In this document: piece by piece, positions 61,007 to 64,000 of the stretch
Layout of the letters: each line of letters opens with the position of its first letter
Position numbering within the stretch: position 1 is the stretch's first letter
Assembly (NCBI RefSeq): GCF_038246755.1
Contig: NZ_CP134706.1
Span: 3,968,001 to 4,032,000, forward strand
DNA from: Micromonospora sp. FIMYZ51
GTDB lineage: Bacteria; Actinomycetota; Actinomycetes; Mycobacteriales; Micromonosporaceae
Direction: 5' to 3'
DNA: 64,000 nucleotides
Program-made: the position numbers and the translations under genes
Notes under the pieces: model-generated
Databases searched by the model: none
Told to the model about the DNA's origin: nothing
The model's input: only the letters and a program-made list of their open reading frames with translations

Positions 61007-61435
61007 ATGACGCACGAGGAGAAACGCGCCTGGATCATGCTGATGGTCAGCCTGGTCGCCTACACCGGCTACGCGGCCGTGCTGCTGAGCCGGACCGAGG
61101 GCGGCTCGCTGACCACGACGCCGTACGTCGCGGCGATGCTGTGGACGATCGGCGGGGCCATGGTGGCGAGCATCCTGGCCGAAATCGGCATGGGCGTGCT
61201 GAACCCACGAGCCTCCCGGGTCACCGACGACCGGGACCGGGAGATCGGGCGCCTCGGTGACCGCGTCGGGCAGGCGTTCGTGGCGATCGGCGCGGTGTCG
61301 GCGATGCTCATGGCAATGGCGCAGTGGCACTGGTTCTGGATCGCCAACGTGATCTACCTGTGCTTCGTGCTGTCGGCGGTCGTCGGCTCGCTGGCCAAGG
61401 TGATCACCTACCGCAAGGGCGTGCCGCAGTGGTGA
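61007..61435 (+). CDS. Four-helix membrane protein (DUF2178-like)
   Basis: This 142-residue protein has four hydrophobic helices: WIMLMVSLVAYTGYAAVLL, PYVAAMLWTIGGAMVASILA, GQAFVAIGAVSAMLMAMA and ANVIYLCFVLSAVVGSLAKV. It is typical of small membrane proteins encoded with an XRE regulator in bacteria and archaea. Its role is unknown; a sensor that controls the regulator is plausible. The ATG follows GGGGAG. It overlaps the XRE gene by 4 bp. Confidence 0.82.
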   Translation: MTHEEKRAWIMLMVSLVAYTGYAAVLLSRTEGGSLTTTPYVAAMLWTIGGAMVASILAEIGMGVLNPRASRVTDDRDREIGRLGDRVGQAFVAIGAVSAMLMAMAQWHWFWIANVIYLCFVLSAVVGSLAKVITYRKGVPQW

Positions 61436-61653
61436 AACCGACCCGCGTCACCAACAACATCCGGGCGCTGCGCTTCGCCCGCGACGAGATGACCCAGGCC
61501 GAACTCGCCGACCGGATCGGGGTGACCCGGCAGACCGTCATCGCCATCGAACAGGGTCGCTACTCCCCCTCGCTGGAGATGGCCTTCCGCATCGCCCGCG
61601 CGTTCGGCGTACGGCTCGACGAGGTGTTCCAGTACCCCGAGGAGGCATCGTGA
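61432..61653 (+). CDS. XRE-family helix-turn-helix regulator
   Basis: The 73-residue one-domain regulator has NIRALRFARDEMTQAELADR then IGVTRQTVIAIEQGRYSPSL, and a YP-rich end. It is the common partner of DUF2178-like membrane proteins. The GTG start overlaps the preceding stop (GTGA), and the stop overlaps the MDR start, so three genes are coupled. Confidence 0.93.
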   Translation: MKPTRVTNNIRALRFARDEMTQAELADRIGVTRQTVIAIEQGRYSPSLEMAFRIARAFGVRLDEVFQYPEEAS

Positions 61654-62642
61654 AGGCGATCGTGCAGGACGCCTACGGCAGCACAGAGACACTCCGGCTG
61701 CGCGACGTCGAACGGCCGCGCACCGGCGACCAGGAGGTGCTGGTCGCGGTACGCGCCGCCGCGGTCGACCCCGGAGTGTTGATCTTCATGGTCGGGCGCC
61801 CCTACCTGGTGCGACTCGCGGCCGGGCTGCGCCGACCCCGGGTGCCGGTACGAGGCCGGGACCTGGCCGGCGTGGTGACCGAGGTCGGTGCCCGGGTGAC
61901 CCGCTTCCGGCCCGGCGACGAGGTGTACGGCACCTCCCTGCGCGGCTCGTACGCCGAGTTCACCGCCACCCACCAGAAGCGGCTGGCCCACAAGCCGGCC
62001 AACCTGTCCTTCGCGCAGGCCGCCGCCATGCCCGTCTCCGGGATGACGGCGCTGCGCGCGGTCCGCGACAGCGGCCAGGTGCGCCCTGGTCACCGGGTGC
62101 TGGTCATCGGCGCCTCCGGCGGCGTCGGCGCCCATGCCGTGCAGATCGCCAAGGCGTACGGGGCGAGCGTGACCGGAGTCTGCGCCCCGGAGAAGACCGA
62201 GTTCGTCCGCTCCCTCGGTGCCGACGACGTGCTCGACTACACCCGTGCGGAGATCGACCGGGACGGTCCGGTCCACGACGTGGTCATCGACACCGGCGGC
62301 AACCGCCCACTGTCGTTGCTGCGGCGTGCGCTCACCCCGCGCGGAACGCTGGCGATGGTCGGCGGCGACTGGACCAAGGGCCCGCTGCTCGGCGGATACG
62401 GCCGGCAGATATTCGGGGCGCCGCTGCTGTCCACAGTCCTCCGCCAACGGCTGCGCGCCGTCAGCGCCGTGGAACGCACCGAGGATCTCGACGAGTTGAG
62501 TGACCTCGTCGGCTCCGGTGCGCTGATCCCACCGGTCGACCGCAGCTATCCGCTCACCGAGGCGGCGGCGGCACTGCGCCACTTCACCGACGGCCGCCCC
62601 GCCGGCAAGGTCGTCATCACCGTCGACCCGCACGACGCCTGA
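61650..62642 (+). CDS. MDR-superfamily NAD(P)-dependent oxidoreductase (zinc-independent)
   Basis: The 330-residue quinone-reductase-like MDR protein has GroES-like residues 1-110 (VPVRGRDLAGVVTEVG). The Rossmann fold has VLVIGASGGVGAHAVQIAKA. The catalytic-zinc Cys/His and the structural-zinc Cys cluster are absent, so it is the zinc-independent type. The substrate is unknown. It is coupled to the XRE gene by a GTGA overlap. Confidence 0.92.
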   Translation: MKAIVQDAYGSTETLRLRDVERPRTGDQEVLVAVRAAAVDPGVLIFMVGRPYLVRLAAGLRRPRVPVRGRDLAGVVTEVGARVTRFRPGDEVYGTSLRGSYAEFTATHQKRLAHKPANLSFAQAAAMPVSGMTALRAVRDSGQVRPGHRVLVIGASGGVGAHAVQIAKAYGASVTGVCAPEKTEFVRSLGADDVLDYTRAEIDRDGPVHDVVIDTGGNRPLSLLRRALTPRGTLAMVGGDWTKGPLLGGYGRQIFGAPLLSTVLRQRLRAVSAVERTEDLDELSDLVGSGALIPPVDRSYPLTEAAAALRHFTDGRPAGKVVITVDPHDA

Positions 62643-62750
62643 CCCGTGGGCCGACGTGGCCTGGCGGTCCCACCCGGCCCGACACCGGGTGGGACCGCAC
62701 CGGGCTCGGCGAGACCGGCAACAGGGCGGTGGCGACGAGGCCGGCCTCGG

Positions 62751-64000
62751 TCAGGAGGACGGCACGTACAACATCTTGTCGGTGGTGTTGGGCCGGGTCT
62801 CGAAGACCACCCCCGGTGTCGCGTCGGCAAGCACCTGGGCGTGTACCTGGGCCGGGGTCCAGGTCGGATTCGCGGCGAGGATCAGGGCGGCGGCACCGGC
62901 CACGTGCGGCGCGGCCATCGAGGTGCCGGTCCTCGTCGCCACGGCGGTGTCGTTGACGTATCCGGCCGAGACGATGCTCTGTCCGGGGGCGAACAGATCC
63001 ACGCACGGACCCTGGTTGCTCAGCCAGGCGGCACCGTCGTCCGACCAGGTCGACCCGACGGTGAGCACCGCCGGAATGAAGGCCGGCGTCTTCGAGCAGG
63101 CGTCGCCGGCGTCGTTGCCGGCCGAGGCGACCACGGTCACCCCCGAGTTGATCAACCCGGTGGTCGCGACCTCGTAGGCGCCGGGGTTGAGCGAGGTCAA
63201 CAGGCCGAAGCTCATGTTGGCCACGGCGGGACGCTGCGCGTTCGCGGTGACCCAGTCGATCGCCTGGGTGGTCGTGGCGATGTCGCCGGTGGCGTCGCAC
63301 GCCCAGACCCGCACCGCGACCAGGGTGACGTTCTTGGCGACCCCGTACGTCGTGCCGCCCAGGGTGCCGGCGACGTGGCTACCGTGTCCGTAGCAGTCGT
63401 CCGCGGCACCACCGTCCACCACGTCGATGCCGTTGACGACCCGGCCGCCGAAGTCCTGGTGGGTGAAACGGATGCCGGAGTCGATGACGTACGCGTGCAC
63501 GCCCTGCCCGCCCGAGGAAGGGTAGCTGAACGAATTGTCCAACGGCAGCTGGCGCTGATCGACCCGGTCCAGCCCCCACGACGGCGGGTTCGGCTGCGTA
63601 CCCGACGGGGTGGCGAATGTCGCGGCGTCCGCCAACCGCACCCGACGGTTCTGCTCGACGAAGGCCACCGACTCGTCGGCGGCGATCCGCCTGGCCGCCG
63701 CCTCGCTGGTCCGGATGGTGAAGCCACGCAGGGCCGCTGCGTAGCGGTGCTCGACCGTGCCGCCGTGCCGGCCGGCCAGCGCGGCTGCGGCCCGCTCGAC
63801 CGCCGCTGCGGACGCGCGACGAGCCGCTGCGGACATGGTGCCGCGCGGCACCTGGCCGTCCCGCGCCAGCACGCCGCTGTCCCTGAGCACGACACTGTCC
63901 TTCAGCACCACGATGTAGCTGCCCGGCACCGCGCTGGGCGCGCCGGCACCGACGATCGTGGCGGACTCCGCCGCCGCGGGTGCGGCGACGCCGACCAGCG
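62751..64000 (-). CDS. Secreted subtilisin-like serine protease (partial, 5' end beyond window)
   Basis: The frame remains open to the end of the window, and the visible part is about 416 residues. It begins in the end of a signal peptide (LVGVAAPAAA). An I9-type propeptide follows (SYIVVLKDSVVLRD, to about 115). The S8 catalytic domain has VHAYVIDSGIRFTHQDF (Asp), CYGHGSHVAGTLGG (His) and TGTSMAAPHVAGAAAL (Ser). It is exported by Sec and self-processed. The end matches the usual proteinase K-like length, so no C-terminal binding domain is present. Confidence 0.93.
   Translation of the reverse strand, partial: LVGVAAPAAAESATIVGAGAPSAVPGSYIVVLKDSVVLRDSGVLARDGQVPRGTMSAAARRASAAAVERAAAALAGRHGGTVEHRYAAALRGFTIRTSEAAARRIAADESVAFVEQNRRVRLADAATFATPSGTQPNPPSWGLDRVDQRQLPLDNSFSYPSSGGQGVHAYVIDSGIRFTHQDFGGRVVNGIDVVDGGAADDCYGHGSHVAGTLGGTTYGVAKNVTLVAVRVWACDATGDIATTTQAIDWVTANAQRPAVANMSFGLLTSLNPGAYEVATTGLINSGVTVVASAGNDAGDACSKTPAFIPAVLTVGSTWSDDGAAWLSNQGPCVDLFAPGQSIVSAGYVNDTAVATRTGTSMAAPHVAGAAALILAANPTWTPAQVHAQVLADATPGVVFETRPNTTDKMLYVPSS

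Noticed and set aside
1..64000. tRNA, rRNA, riboswitch or phage-integration genes
   Set aside because: None could be recognised by eye on either strand. A covariance-model search would be decisive.

Overview
The window is 64 kb of very high G+C DNA from a filamentous actinobacterium, most likely a Micromonosporaceae member such as Micromonospora. The taxonomic call rests on the codon use, on mycothiol ligase (mshC) with its conserved partner genes, on glucosyl-3-phosphoglycerate synthase, on an F420-type oxidoreductase, on ANTAR and SigB-type regulators, and on dispersed GGGCCCTT palindromes that I associate from memory with that family. No rRNA, tRNA or CRISPR array was recognised. Most of the window is ordinary chromosome, with several accessory patches.

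Layout. 0.3-8.8 kb: a GntR regulator, then the leftward mycothiol-associated group (LLM oxidoreductase, uppP, phosphomutase-like, DUF3090, SCO1664-like, mshC). A GC-rich minisatellite of about 500 bp splits uppP from the phosphomutase. An aldo/keto reductase and a DUF5703 gene follow. 8.8-10.2 kb: a decayed IS701-family element inserted exactly at the DUF5703 stop codon. 10.4-15.9 kb: an accessory group of two YoaK-like membrane proteins, a LuxR-type regulator without its ATPase domain, an oxalate-decarboxylase-like bicupin and a coupled small membrane protein. 16-23.5 kb: M20 peptidase, hemerythrin, LysR, and a ClpC-like ATPase with two small downstream genes. 23.5-29 kb: an operon-like cluster around an FtsK/SpoIIIE ATPase with small helical and coiled-coil/2-TM partners. 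It resembles a minimal secretion locus.

29-30.6 kb holds the most unusual unit. A 101-residue peptide, with a short leader and four near-identical 21-residue Gly/Asp/His repeats, sits 9 nt upstream of a JmjC-type cupin hydroxylase. I read this as a candidate RiPP-like peptide-modification system. 30.7-40 kb: small regulators and stress genes (HxlR, DUF2267, DUF72, DksA-type, a receiver-less winged-helix pair, rhodanese plus cysteine dioxygenase, ankyrin, methyltransferase, DUF2231, GAF-ANTAR). 40-54 kb: secA2, gpgS, a STAS/HATPase fusion, a solitary ctaD, a SigB/F-type sigma factor, an unknown conserved protein, a ThDP enzyme overlapping a baeRF-type protein, and a dehalogenase-like hydrolase. 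54-64 kb: DUF3817, a glutamate-cysteine ligase-like enzyme, two class A beta-lactamase-like proteins around a LysR gene, a coiled-coil protein, a phosphoesterase, a membrane protein/XRE/MDR operon, and a subtilase cut by the window end.

Cross-cutting themes. (1) At least three genes carry GTTT-N16-GGGTA promoters (hemerythrin, DUF2231, STAS/HATPase), with two weaker candidates (YoaK2, ctaD). Together with the sigma factor at 47.3-48.2 kb this suggests a local SigB-type stress regulon. (2) Repeat expansion is pervasive: several minisatellites, some translated, plus two or three families of intergenic palindromes that sometimes enter coding sequence. (3) Four reading-frame breaks all look like loss of one C or G, so sequencing error must be excluded before any is called a pseudogene.
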